NCBI GenBank assembly: GCA_014529385.2
Contig: CM043958.1
Location: 91,335,935 to 91,399,934, forward strand
Source: Adiantum capillus-veneris
Lineage: Eukaryota; Streptophyta; Polypodiopsida; Polypodiales; Pteridaceae
Length of the DNA: 64,000 nt
Direction: 5' to 3'
In this document: positions 22,866 through 33,054 of the stretch, one piece after another
Layout: each line of letters begins with the position of its first letter
Position numbering within the stretch: the stretch's first letter is position 1
Made by a program: the position numbers and the translations under genes
The notes under the pieces: model-generated
What the model was told of the DNA's origin: nothing
The model's database searches: none
Seen by the model: only the letters and a program-made list of their open reading frames with translations

Positions 22866-23304
22866 TGTTAAGAGACAGATTGAACGGGCGTCCACTTGAC
22901 CGGACATGTAGCCGAACACCACATTTGTAGTCAAATATTTTACTGAGCTAGCGTAGTGATACTCTCTATAAATCCTAATTCCAGAGTAGAAGGTCAATTC
23001 CCTGAGTTATAATGCTATCATAACATTTGTAAAATTCCTCGTGAATTGACCGCTAGCCATTTAGAAATCCCTACGTATAAAGGTCAATAACTTTAATGTG
23101 AAAGAAGGCCTATCTTTAGAGAAGAAAAAAGCTCTGTTGTATGTACGCTCAAGCGACCATCTACGAAGCTCCAACTTGTAATCATCGCAACTCTTGATTG
23201 GGTAATCCGTTTTCAGTTTTGAAACTTGCATTGTGTTCCTCTCTCTTTGATCTTTCATTTAAGTGTAAGCATTGTCAGTTTTGCCGAGGTTCGGGGCTAT
23301 GCAT
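22866..23304 (+). repeat. LTR of element D (3' LTR, right end uncertain)
   Basis: Starts TGTTAAGAGACAG directly after the polypurine tract. It contains a TATA-like CTCTATAAAT (22974) and runs without any coding frame until the next LTR begins at 23305. Either it ends near TATGCA (23303) or it was cut by the neighbouring gag-only element. No second copy is in the window. Confidence 0.6.
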
Positions 23305-24235
23305 TGTTGGGCGCATTTTTGACAACCCGTTTTTTGTAAATTTGTACATACGAACATGACACCCGATGTCAAAAGTGTGTGTGGAATTTATTTTTGTGGG
23401 GTTTTTAGCTGGATTTAGCAAGCACATGTACATGCACTGCAGGTCGCTAGTCTAGTGACAGCTCTCGGACTACCGTAAGTGCCCGTGAGTGAGTTTTTTG
23501 AAGTGAGACTTGTATATAACTTAAACTCATGTAAAAACTTAAAAATTTTCATCCAAACTCCAGACATTTTAGGTTTGAGCTCGTTGTGCCTCCTTGATGG
23601 TTTCTGTTGCAGTTTTTGTTGTCACCTTGCATACTCTATGTGTAGTCATACCGGGACAACTCTCTGTTCGCGTCAATTTTGCATGTAGCGGCGTGTAGAT
23701 TGAAATTTGGTCATCTTCAGCTTTATCGCCAGTCATTTTTCAAGCTTTCTCTCAAGATTTAAAGTGTCCCAATTGGAGTGGTGCTCTTTAGGTTATGACT
23801 AGTTCTTTGCAGGGTTATGGCTATGACAGTCTAGTGGCAAATTGTGTGCTGATAGATTCAGAGGGCATGTAGCTATGAATTGTGGAATTGATGTTAAATT
23901 TGTGTGTTGATAGATTCAGAGGGCATGTAGCTATGAATTGTGGAATTGATGTTAAATTTGTGGGTTTATGATGTTCAATTATGAAAGGGGAGGCCCTTGT
24001 CTTCTTATGCATTGGTCGGTGTGTGCTGTAAATCCATGCTTTGGCAGGGTTTTGCTCCTATGGGACATAGTCTCTTGGGTGGGCGACGTCTAGTAAATTC
24101 CCAAGGGGACTACTCTTGCTGGAGTTGTGGTGTTTCAAAGGGATTTTCCAAAGCTTTTGTTGTTCTTGTATTCCTCTTTCAACGCTCTTGGGTGACATCG
24201 CTATAGAGGTGTTTTAGTTTGCTTGTTTCCCAACA
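23305..24235 (+). repeat. 5' LTR of the gag-only element
   Basis: 931 bases, TG...CA, with long stretches nearly identical to 25809-26681. The length excess over the 3' LTR is explained by a tandem duplication of about 59 bases (about 23846-23962: unit includes GATAGATTCAGAGGGCATGT). It happened after the element inserted, since the other LTR has one copy. Confidence 0.92.
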
Positions 24236-24862
24236 GTGTTTTGATGCCCCCACGGAGGATCTTCTTCAAGCTTTAATGGGTATGATGATAGAGTTTCCAA
24301 GGTTCTATGGTCATGTAGGTGAGTACATTGATGCATTCATTGAAAAGATGGAGTTTCTTGTTTGAGGGAAAATAAGGAAGATCCAATGATTATGCTCAAG
24401 ATTTTGTTCTTTTTCTTGAAAGAGGATACAAGGATATGGTATGATGAGCGTGAGTTTTGGTTGAAATCATCTGAACCTCCATTGGTAATGACTTATGATG
24501 CATTAAAGAAGGATTTTCTTCAAAAGTTCAAGAGAATAGAGGACCCAATGGATGTATGGCACTCCATTGAAGGACTTGTGCAATGTGATGGTCAAAGTGT
24601 AGATGCCTATGTCAAGGAGTTCAATGCCTTGTGGAAGAGATGGTGTGTTTCTTTGGGCAGTGATGATCCTCCTCTTATGATTAAAAAGTGTATGTTTATG
24701 CAAAGTTTGAGGGATGATTTTAAGTTAAACGTTGAGCTTAAAAGGCCACTTACATTTGATGATGCAGTAAAGGTTGCAAAGCATAAGGAATGGAATCTAG
24801 AGAGAGTGAAGCAGCTTGGATTGCAAGAAGAAGGCTCAATGTATGCCATCTTTGTTGTTTAA
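24236..24862 (+). pseudogene. Gag of the gag-only LTR element
   Basis: The frame first reads GMMIEFPRFYGHVGEYIDAF right after the LTR. It hits a stop near 24363, then continues in another frame to 24862. Retrotransposon gag signatures are EDTRIWYDEREFW, LKKDFLQKFKRIEDPMDVWH, QSVDAYVKEFNALWKRW and FMQSLRDDFKLNVELKRPL. The 166-codon stretch 24362-24862 is one of the better preserved gag domains here. No zinc knuckle follows. Capsid-like role inferred from family. Confidence 0.8.
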
Positions 24863-25768
24863 GCGATTTGATGTCAACCTTCATGTCAAAGATGATGATG
24901 CTAGTAAGGTGGATGTAGGCAAGAAGGCTACCATGGTCATGAATGAGTCTCAAATGCAAGGAGATGATCATTTTGAATGTCCAAGTCACGTGGCTAATGC
25001 TTCTCATATATGTTACAATGAGGATGAGTATGCTTCTGATACGAATGTTATTACTGTGAGTTCTTCTCTTGTAGATGAGGTAGTCGAGGATCACAGGATG
25101 GAGGTCAAGGAAGATAAAAATGACAAAGAGTGTGATGTGTATGATGAGGTCTCTTGAGTATATGATTTGGGTGATTGTATGCAAAGGGTGATGAAGAAAT
25201 TAGGTATAATACTTGTGTTGTTAATGAAGAGCCTATCAATGAGAAACTTGATGATTTGTATGATGATGTAGGTAGCCGTGCCTTAACTGATGATGAAGAG
25301 ACTATTGAGAGATTAGATGATGTGAAAAATGATGGAGATCCTCTTTTTATACCTCATGTGAATGTGGTTGATGCTACCTTTCTTGATCCTCTTATTAAGA
25401 AGACTAAGTTATGTATGAAGGGTGGCTTACCTATCAAACATGGTATGGTTGAATTGGATGGATGCTTAATGAAGAGTAGGGATAATGATATGAATATGCA
25501 TGAGGATATGAAAATAGATGAGTTAAAGGTTGAAGACCTTTTGGAGGAGATGATAAAGGCTTCTTTGAATGTTGTAGTTGTGAAAGGATTTCTCTCTGTG
25601 GTATCTGTTGAGAGTACTTTATGCTTAACGAGGATTTGGATTCTACATATGATTTATGCTTTGATACTGGGAGTGAGAAAATTGATATGGCTGGTGTTTC
25701 TTCATACATTTTTTGCTTATGTTGTATGGCCTTTTGATCCAGGTGGACAACATGTTTATGCTACTACT
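24863..25768 (+). pseudogene. Acidic gag-like/unknown frames of the gag-only element
   Basis: Two long open stretches (24816-25157 and 25175-25843) with many Asp, Glu and Val (for example DDVGSRALTDDEETIERLDD). No zinc knuckle, protease or polymerase motif is seen. They run to the polypurine-like tract. I do not recognise them. They may be remnants of gag C-terminal sequence or of a deleted pol. Confidence 0.45.
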
Positions 25769-25808
25769 GAGCATGAATGCTCTAGCAGACTAGGGGGTTG
25801 GCAAACTA
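25769..25808 (+). promoter_or_regulatory. Pre-LTR hairpin and polypurine-like tract of the gag-only element
   Basis: GAGCATGAATGCTC (25769-25782) is followed by CTAGGGGGTTGGCAAACTA and the LTR TG at 25809. Same arrangement as at 1928 and 30905. Confidence 0.65.
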
Positions 25809-26681
25809 TGTTGGGCGCATTTCTGACACCCCATTTTTTGTAAATTTGTACATACGGACATGACACCCGATGTCAAAAGTGTGTGTGAACTTTCTTTTTG
25901 TGGGGTTTTTAGCTTTCTTTAGCAAGCACATGTACATACACTGCAAGTCGCTAGTCTAGTGACAGTTGTTGGGCTAAAGTAAGTGCCCGTGAGTGAGTTT
26001 TTTGAAGTAAGACTTGTATATAACTTAAACTCATGTGGAAACTTAAAAACGTTCAGCCAAACTCCAGAAACTGCAGGTTTGAGCTTGTTGCGCCTCCTCG
26101 ATGGTTTCTGTTGCAATTTTTGCCCTCACCTTGCCTACTCTACGTGTAATCGTACTGGGACAGCTCTATATTCGCATCAATTTTTCATGTAGCGGCGTGT
26201 AGATTCAAATTTGGTCATCTTCAACTTTCTTGCCAGTCATTTTTGAAGCTTTCTCTCAAGATTTAAAGTGTCCCAATTGAAGTGGTGCTCTTCAAGTTAT
26301 GACTAGTTCTCTACAGGGTTATGGCTATGGCAGTCTAGTGGTGAATTGTGTGCAGACAGATTCGAAGGGCATGTAGCTATGCATTGTGGAATTGATGTTG
26401 AAGTTGTGGGTTTGTCATGTTCAATTATGAAAGGGGAGGCCCTTGTCTTCATATGCATTGGTTGACGTTTGCTATAAATCCATGCTTTGGCAGGGTTTTG
26501 CTCCTATGGGACATAGTCTCTTAGGTGGGCGACGGCCAATAAATTCCCAAGGGGACTACTCTTGCTGGAGTTGTGGTGTTTCAAAGGGATTTTCCAAAGA
26601 TTTTGTTATTCTTGTAGTTCTCTTTCAACGCTCTTGGGTGACATCGCTATAGAGGTGTTCCAGTTTGCTTGTTTCCCAACA
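25809..26681 (+). repeat. 3' LTR of the gag-only element
   Basis: 873 bases, starting TGTTGGGCGCATTTCTGACA and ending TGTTTCCCAACA. It lacks the 59-base tandem duplication of the left LTR. Scattered substitutions relative to the left LTR indicate an old insertion. Confidence 0.92.
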
Positions 26682-27147
26682 ACGTCTGTGAGCCTAATCT
26701 TCAGATTTGAGTGCTTAAAGCACTGTTTTTAGTCATTTTGACCATCGAAGAGTGTTCCTAGACCATAGGGTGACCTTTTTGATAGTTTTTTTACAGCTTT
26801 CATGAACTTTTGTCATGATGGATTGTGATTTTGGTACCTTGTTGGATTGCGACTAGAAATAGTGCCCCTATGTGTCCTAGACCTCCTTCTAAAAATTTGT
26901 TGCATTTCGAGTCCATCAGAGTGCCAAACTGGCATGATGACCTAGAGCTGTGAGAAAGGGTATAGGTAAATTTTCCTAACCATTGAGTGTTGGTTTGCTT
27001 GTTGAGTTAGTGTGATTGCTTGTTAAGGTTCACTTCTTGAGATAGACGATCTCAAAGAGTCTCTGTGTCCCATCCGAGTCACTTCCCTAAGTATTAACAT
27101 TATGTTAGTACCAAAAAGCTATGTTGAAGACGTCCTTGACCCGCTAA
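26682..27147. other. Unassigned spacer
   Basis: No frame or repeat partner found. It could be the continuation of the element D LTR beyond the gag-only insertion, or sequence downstream of the copia fragment. Neither can be shown. Confidence 0.3.
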
Positions 27148-29400
27148 CAGTAATCATCAATGTAAGGCACAAAGTAAAGGTAATTTCCCAAGGATGGAGT
27201 TTGCATGGGCCCACAAACATCACATCGCACAGGCTGCAACCTGCATGTTGCCCTAATTGAACCATCCTTTGGAAACTTCAAACGCCGCATCTTACCCAAA
27301 ATATAGCCTTCACAAACATGTTTGACAAGTGCTTCAATAGGTGGCAAAGAAGAAACCATATCAGATTTTTGCAAATGCAGCAATCTGACAAAATTCAAAT
27401 GTCCAAAACATGCATGTCAAAGTTTTGCATCTGAAATAGCCCTAGAATCCATAATTGCATTTGCAAAAATTTTCCCACACTTGGCATACAAAGTGAGCTT
27501 ATATAGCCCACGACATAAAATGCTAGATGCAACAGTTTCATCACCAAAATTGTGATCATGTATTGTACATCTATCATAAAAAATTTGACTACAAGACCAA
27601 GTCTAGCAAGTGCAATACACACAAAAGATTCTTCTCAATCCCAGGTACATAAAGTGCATCAACAAGTGTGAAGGAACTACCATTTGTAGTAGTAAGCACA
27701 ATCTTTTCAACTTCGTGAATCAGATAAGAGACATTGTTGGCACAAGTGACTTAATTCCCACAAGAGACAGACTCAAGAGAGGTGAATAAATCACGATGTG
27801 AGGTAATGTGCTTTGTAGCACCACATCAAAATACCACACATATGAATATGTAGCATAACTGACATGCATGTATCATGCACAACAAGATTTTAGGTACACT
27901 CTGTACTAAAAGCCCATCCTACACCAACATTAGCGTCACAGTCTCCTTTCATAGAAGACACAACAATAGTTGCATTTGTAGTGGAACCAACATTTGTAGT
28001 GGAACCACCCTCTTTCTTCTTAGCCTCTTGGCCTTCAACTTAGGACAGTGCTTGATCAAGTGATCATTAGATTTACAATAATGGCAATACATCTTTTTTT
28101 TTTCTTATCACTAGAATTTACAGACAAATTGTTGCCAACAGAAGCATCAGAAATAGGTGATTTTCCACTCATAGAAGAACCATGAGGAGTGGATGCATTA
28201 CTATTACCACCTTTTCTTTGAGCATCAATAAAGGCATGTCCAACTGCACGCTGTCTAGTCCTTTTTTTTTTGGAAAGCGACTCTTGCAACAACAATGTGC
28301 ATAATGCATCAAACTTGACAACTTCATGATTTCCTTGGGTCATAAGTCTCCAAGTACTAGCAAAAGTCTGGTAAGAATCTCGCCATTAGGAAGAGAATGG
28401 GGTTTAGGAGGGCCTCTTTATTTGGCAGTTCAAGGAAGTCAAACCTTTAGTATTAAGAATGTAATCAAATGAAAACTTTTGAATTCAAAGAGGCAAAACG
28501 GCTAGTTTATTTGATTTCAAAGTTTCCCCCCAAAATGGAATTTAAAATCTAGCGGGTAAAACCATATCATGTAGCATATCGATGGAAAGAGCTCAACGTG
28601 TAGATTGCAGATCTATGATCTCCACTCAAATTGGAGATCATATGTGGGAGTTATGGGGAGAAGGCCAAAAATCATAAAATTTTCCACCTCCTTTTTAGGG
28701 GGAAAAGTGTATCCTTTGACCACTCTTACACATCTCTTACACACCCACCATTCTTGCACACATGGTGTACACCTATTTGTCAAAATGTTAATCACCTCCA
28801 TAAGCTCATGGGAAATAAAGAGGCCCTCCTACACCCCATCCTCTTCCTAATGAAGGCATCAAGGATAGCCTGCACAAGGGAACTGTCTGAAATGACTTCA
28901 CCTAAAATAAGTTTCTCATTGATATCCTTGACACCAACATAGAAAGTGTCCATCATCTTCCTCATGCATAATATTTGATTCCAACTCTTTACGTTGCAAT
29001 GAAATTTTTGCATCATTGCAACTTGCATAAAGACCATCCAAAATATCCCAATCTTGTTTTGCAGATTTCGCTAAACGAATGTGAGGAGTAATAGTGCACT
29101 TCACAGTAATTGTAATCAATGCATGAGCTTGCACGTATTTTACATGCCAACGACCTTGTTCTACCATAGGCAAAACAAATCTAATAATAGCAATCCTTGC
29201 AGCAAGATTTGCAACATCCTCAACATCAGCTATATCCTCAGAACCAGGATGTACAGCAATGCCCTGCACAATACTCCACACACCCTTTGACACAAGAACA
29301 TGTTGCATCATGTAAGCTTACATAGGATAATTGTCCCCAACCAATCTTTCCTCAGCAACAAACATCTTGAACACATTTGTGTTGTTGTCAGCCATGACGA
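27148..29400 (-). pseudogene. Ty1/copia fragment, copy 2: gag, zinc knuckle, protease, pre-integrase
   Basis: Same family as the copy at 6.4-8.4 kb. Reading leftward from about 29395: NTNVFKMFV, YMMQHVLVSKGV, a gag core (AKSAKQDWDILDGLY), then a MITE insertion (28384-28852), SLSKKKRTRQRAVGHAF and an intact zinc knuckle CHYCKSNDHLIKHC (about 28048-28090). Protease (GATKHITSHRDLF) has its catalytic D lost to a stop. The pre-integrase domain is LLHLQKSDMVSSLPPIEA, with the YVCEGYILGK-type stretch after it. It ends after LGNYLYFVPYIDDYC at 27148. Multiple frames and stops. Integrase core, RT and RNase H are absent. Confidence 0.85.
28384..28852. mobile_element. MITE inserted in the copia gag
   Basis: 469 bases with terminal inverted repeats of about 40 bases: CATTAGGAAGAGAATGGGGT then TTAGGAGGGCCTCTTTATTT at the left, and the complement of the same with three mismatches at the right. 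The interior has no transposase. The inner GGGCCTCTTTATTTGG recalls Tourist/PIF-Harbinger termini. It interrupts gag between ILDA and the SYQTFASTW-type sequence that is continuous in copy 1 (about 7216-7250). Target duplication not resolved. Confidence 0.85.
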
Positions 29401-29729
29401 TTCCTGCACCTGATGTGAAAACTGCCCGAAAAGAGGAGAAACGAAGCGAGAACAACACGTGCTATATAGCACAAACTATAGAATGTTGTAAGGGACCTGT
29501 TATGTAGAAAACAACAGTGACTAAAATTCTACACAAAAGGACAAATTAATAGCCTGCGCAATACTGCTTATAGTGGAAATGGAGGCAAAAATCTGATTAG
29601 ACTAAGCTCTTTGAGCTCTCCCAGAATATTAGTCAACTTGCAAACGCTCAAGAAAGATCTCAAAAATCAAATAAAGTGATCAGGCATGCATTAGAGCTAC
29701 TGGCGACTAAGCTCAAGAGAATGCAACTT

Positions 29730-29741
29730 GCTCTGATACCA
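29730..29741 (-). other. Primer-binding site (initiator Met tRNA) of copia copy 2
   Basis: On the minus strand TGGTATCAGAGC, the complement of the 3' end of plant initiator Met tRNA and the usual primer site of plant copia elements. It sits one base from the inferred LTR end and about 330 bases before gag, fixing the element's orientation. Confidence 0.92.
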
Positions 29742-29742
29742 A

Positions 29743-30040
29743 TGGTTGGAATTAGGGTTGCAAGAAAACTCACACAGCTTGGAGAAGAAGAAGGAAGCTC
29801 AAGGTAGACAATAGAGAGTGTTTTATTTAGTGTGCAATGGAAAGATGGATAGCTCTAGAATGATGGATGTATATACAGTGTACGGGGGGGAAAACCTCCT
29901 AAAGAGGGAAAAATTGCCCCGACGGTCCTAAGTGTGTTCACACACATCACTACCACATGTGTATGGTAACATCTACCTATGTGCCATGATAATAGGACAA
30001 TTGTGCATTATGCACATCCAAAAAATTCTCTCATAACTCA
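29743..30040 (-). repeat. 5' LTR of copia copy 2 (outer end uncertain)
   Basis: On the minus strand this sequence ends CTTGCAACCCTAATTCCAAC next to the primer site. It shares GTTTTC, ACATCCATCATTCTAGAGCT and GAGCTTCCTTCTTC with the LTR-like fragment at 56692-56939. The outer boundary near 30040 is a guess. The other LTR was not found. Confidence 0.65.
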
Positions 30041-30179
30041 TTCGATATTTCTACCAATTGTTTACTATGAGGAACTAGTCGAAAGCCATGTGAGAGAGAC
30101 AGAGGGTGTAGTTTATGTCCCTTAAGAAAGTCTATTTTTGGCTAGCATTAATGAAGTTGTTGAACCTTCATATGTTTCA

Positions 30180-30780
30180 CAGACAGCTAGAAATCAATTC
30201 ACGATGGATTAAAACATAATCATGTTCATAGCAAATCAAAGCCTAGGGGATATCCGCCTAAGGCAAGCTAGCCAATGGAGGCACCGCCAGCAACCCGCTG
30301 ACCAGAGGACCCATGTTATGAATGTGGAGGCAACCATTACAAGAATTTCTCCATTTCACTTGATGTTTTGAAAGGAAGCGTTGTTGCCCATTGAAGTTGA
30401 GATTCCTTCTATCAAGATGCTCATAAAGTTAAATAAAGAGGCAACGGACATGCTTGAAGAGAGACTTTTGCATTTACAATGTTTACAACTTGATCATACT
30501 CTTGATTTTGAGCATTATGAGCAAAATCGGCATGATCAACAAAGAAGGTTCAATGAAATTGTGAGGTCAAAGAGATAGAGGAGGGTGGGTGGAAATAGTA
30601 TTAAGATATAATAGCATATTGGATAGCACCTTTCAAAAAAAGTTTCAAATCAAATGGGAGGGTCCATTCATGGTAGCAAAGAAGTACAAGAATGGCACTT
30701 ACCGGCTAGCTGATTTGGATAGAACCATGCACTCTTCTAGAGTTAATGGATACATGCTCAAGAAGAATGTGCAAGAATGA
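30180..30780 (+). pseudogene. Element I: zinc knuckle fused to integrase tail by deletion
   Basis: First part (about 30210-30360) resembles element D gag after the capsid (MFIANQSLGD) and ends in a knuckle CYECGGNHYKNF with its last Cys changed to Ser. Within 20 bases it becomes the end of integrase: LPIEVEIPSIKMLIKLN, then after a stop VLRYNSILDSTFQKKFQIKW and EGPFMVAKKYKNGTYRLADL. All of protease, RT, RNase H and the integrase core are deleted between them. It is followed by a pre-LTR hairpin and LTR. Confidence 0.75.
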
Positions 30781-30904
30781 TGACAATTGTAAAAGATGGC
30801 ATACTTCTTGAAGAGCATGAAAATTAAAATGTCACTTTACATGCAGATGTGTAACTTGTGGGGATGATATGCGCTCTTTGTTTGCCCTGGAAATTGCTCT
30901 TGCT

Positions 30905-30944
30905 GATCATGAATGATCTAGCGGACTAGGAGGTTGGCAAGTTA
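30905..30944 (+). promoter_or_regulatory. Pre-LTR hairpin and polypurine-like tract of element I
   Basis: GATCATGAATGATC (30905-30918) pairs like the 1928 and 25769 copies but with G/C replaced by T/A on both sides. It is followed by GACTAGGAGGTTGGCAAGTTA and a TG at 30945. Confidence 0.65.
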
Positions 30945-31590
30945 TGACAAGTTTTTTAATGTGACTAACAAAACACCTAAATATGTTATGGATTTTTGCC
31001 AACTTGTTGGAAGAAGTTGCATATGTATATGCCATGTACATACTCAAGCGTGCTCAATCAAGGTCACTGTTATGTACGTATCCCCTGGAGGGATTGGACC
31101 CTTATTTGTGGCATCATGGTTTTTTGAAATTCCTTATACATGATGTAAATAATCTTTTGATTCTCAATAAAACAAGTGGAAATATAGAGAATGCTCTCTT
31201 ATGTGCAAAAAACGTGATTTGTGTAGTCGCCAGTGCACCTCTTGCAGATTTTATCCAAATCATGTACATCAGGTATAGAAATTGATGGATTCTGAAATGG
31301 AGTGCTTTGAAATCATTTGAGGAATCACCTTGACAAGTTTGGTGATTTTTGGTAACCATTGGCCTCAATCCCCATCGAAAATGGCTTTTTATAGGAAAAA
31401 ATAGGGAAAAAATGGTCAAAAACTGATCAAATTTGATCCAAATTGACCAATTTTTGACACATCAGCTCACATTCCGTAAAAAAAAGAGGGGAGGCCTGCT
31501 TTCTAAAGTGAAAAAATAGAGATTTAATTACTCTAAGAGAGAGATCCAAGAGGATTCATGGTGGTGTGTGTGTGCAGTCCTGCACCCGCT
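30945..31590 (+). repeat. Probable LTR of element I, cut by element C
   Basis: Starts TGACAAG after the purine tract. It has no frame with motifs, contains AATAAA near 31168, and is interrupted at 31591 by the element C LTR. The rest may resume at 46537. Only one copy is in the window. Confidence 0.45.
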
Positions 31591-32485
31591 TGTTAGCAGC
31601 AAGATACCATTTCTCGGAGCTCTTATTGTAAAAACACTTATTATTTTTTATAAATCGAGAATATTGTAACTCCTATTTTTTGGATAAACCTTGTAAATGA
31701 TGGGCCGGGGCTCCAAGCTTCCAGATCGTATCACCTATCGTTAGTTAGAGATCCCAAATTATTAGTTATGACCACCAAAAAGCTTGGCTAAGGTATAAAA
31801 GCCAAGTTTTGTAAGTTACTATTAAGTTTTGGATAATGAAATACACAGTGTGAGCTAACGGTGCTTATTTCTCCCCTTCTTGCACTTCTTACTCTCTCTC
31901 TGATTGTCACATTGCAGTCGCGTTTGTTGCATTGCAACCGCAGGTAAGAGCTCTATGCATTGGCATAAACACTTCATGGTATTTCGTAGCTTTTGGTGTC
32001 TCCAACCCGTGGCCTAATTTCATCATAAGTAGGAATTTACACTTCAAAATAAAAAACTAAGCATAGGCGGGGTATTGGGCCATCATTGCTAAGCATTTAG
32101 GTGCATTCTCGGTCGAAAACAGCTAGGTCAAAAATCCAGTTAATAATTGCGATTTTGGCACTTGACCTAAAGTGGGATTTGAGACCATAAGCATGTGTAC
32201 TTAGGTCTTATAAACATGTCCTAGAAGTTTCATTACGTTTGGATGTCATTTGATGCTGTAACGGATGTGATTTATTTTCTCATGAGCGATTGGCTTTTGG
32301 TGATTTCAGTCACTTGAGTGCAGCTTGAGTTAGATTCGAGTTGTTTGTTGGTTTTCGAGAGGTTGATAGCCTCTTGTAGCCTCTATCCACTGTTGAGTCA
32401 GCTTCGTCCCATGGATTGATCATTTAATCGTGGTTCTCGCTAAATCTGCAATAAGATAGGAGTGAGGTTAGACACCCATCCCACA
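31591..32485 (+). repeat. 5' LTR of element C
   Basis: 895 bases, TGTTAGCAGCAAG to CCCATCCCACA. It shares most of its sequence with 45610-46536 and 58160-59070. A TATA box (31794-31800) and a splice-donor-like CAG/GTAAGAG (31943/31944) are conserved in all three. Confidence 0.92.
31794..31800 (+). promoter_or_regulatory. TATA box of the C-family LTR
   Basis: TATAAAA in the context CTAAGGTATAAAAGCCAA is conserved at the same place in all three LTR copies (also 45843-45849 and 58381-58387). It is the likely core promoter of the element's transcript. Confidence 0.75.
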
Positions 32486-32487
32486 TT

Positions 32488-32505
32488 TGGCGCTATTGCT
32501 AGGGA
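32488..32505 (+). other. Primer-binding site of element C
   Basis: TGGCGCTATTGCTAGGGA begins two bases after the LTR end. It resembles the TGGCGCC...GGGGA primer sites (Asp-tRNA type) of Athila/Tat-like elements with several substitutions. Confidence 0.65.
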
Positions 32506-33054
32506 TCAAAAAGACCTAAACTAGGAAAAAATACGAGCGTCTTATGAAGTTATCCTTTAACTTCGTCTAGGATCTTCTAGAGTAAAAACTCTCTTTTAGA
32601 AAGAATCGCATAGCTTAAGATTATTGTCTTTTGCTGTGTAGAGGTAGCTTGGAAGTAATTGTACTTATTGAGTGCCTTTAGGATTGTAGGACCATAAAAC
32701 TAGATTAGGATTTTGAGAATGATTGATAGACAAGATAAGTCTTAAGATCAATGCTCAGAAAACCATTAAAAAAAAAGAAAACGAGTGTTTGTGGAAACTT
32801 TCCACAACCCCATTGCATGAGAACCTAGGAGTAGGGTAAGTAGGATCCGAGGTGGATTTTATAACATTGCTCTCTCTAAAAGAATCATTGTGGGTTGTAT
32901 TTGAAGTTGCAGAATTTTAGGTCTACGACTAGAAATAGCACGAAAAGACTCCAAACCACTCAATTCGACTAGAGAGTAAGCTTAAAAGTTGTATGAACCA
33001 GTGGTGTAAGCTCAAGGACACTTTGAGGTAAAAAGTTTAAGAGTTTGTAAAAAC

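Larger units (their letters stand above)
23305..26681 (+). mobile_element. Non-autonomous gag-only LTR retrotransposon with two LTRs
   Basis: Two similar LTRs (23305-24235 and 25809-26681) flank an internal region of about 1.57 kb. That region encodes a gag domain and acidic frames but no protease, RT or integrase. Both LTRs start TGTTGGGCGCATTT and end TTTCCCAACA, giving matching terminal inverted TGTTGGG/CCCAACA. Gag-like sequence starts immediately after the left LTR, so the primer-binding site and leader are missing. This is the TR-GAG type of layout. No target duplication is visible (GCAT on the left, ACGTC on the right). Confidence 0.85.

Noticed and set aside
23300-26686. Target-site duplication for the gag-only element
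   Set aside because: Left flank GCAT and right flank ACGTC do not match.
29730-29741. Possible tRNA gene
   Set aside because: Only the 12-base primer-binding complement is present, at an LTR edge. No cloverleaf around it.
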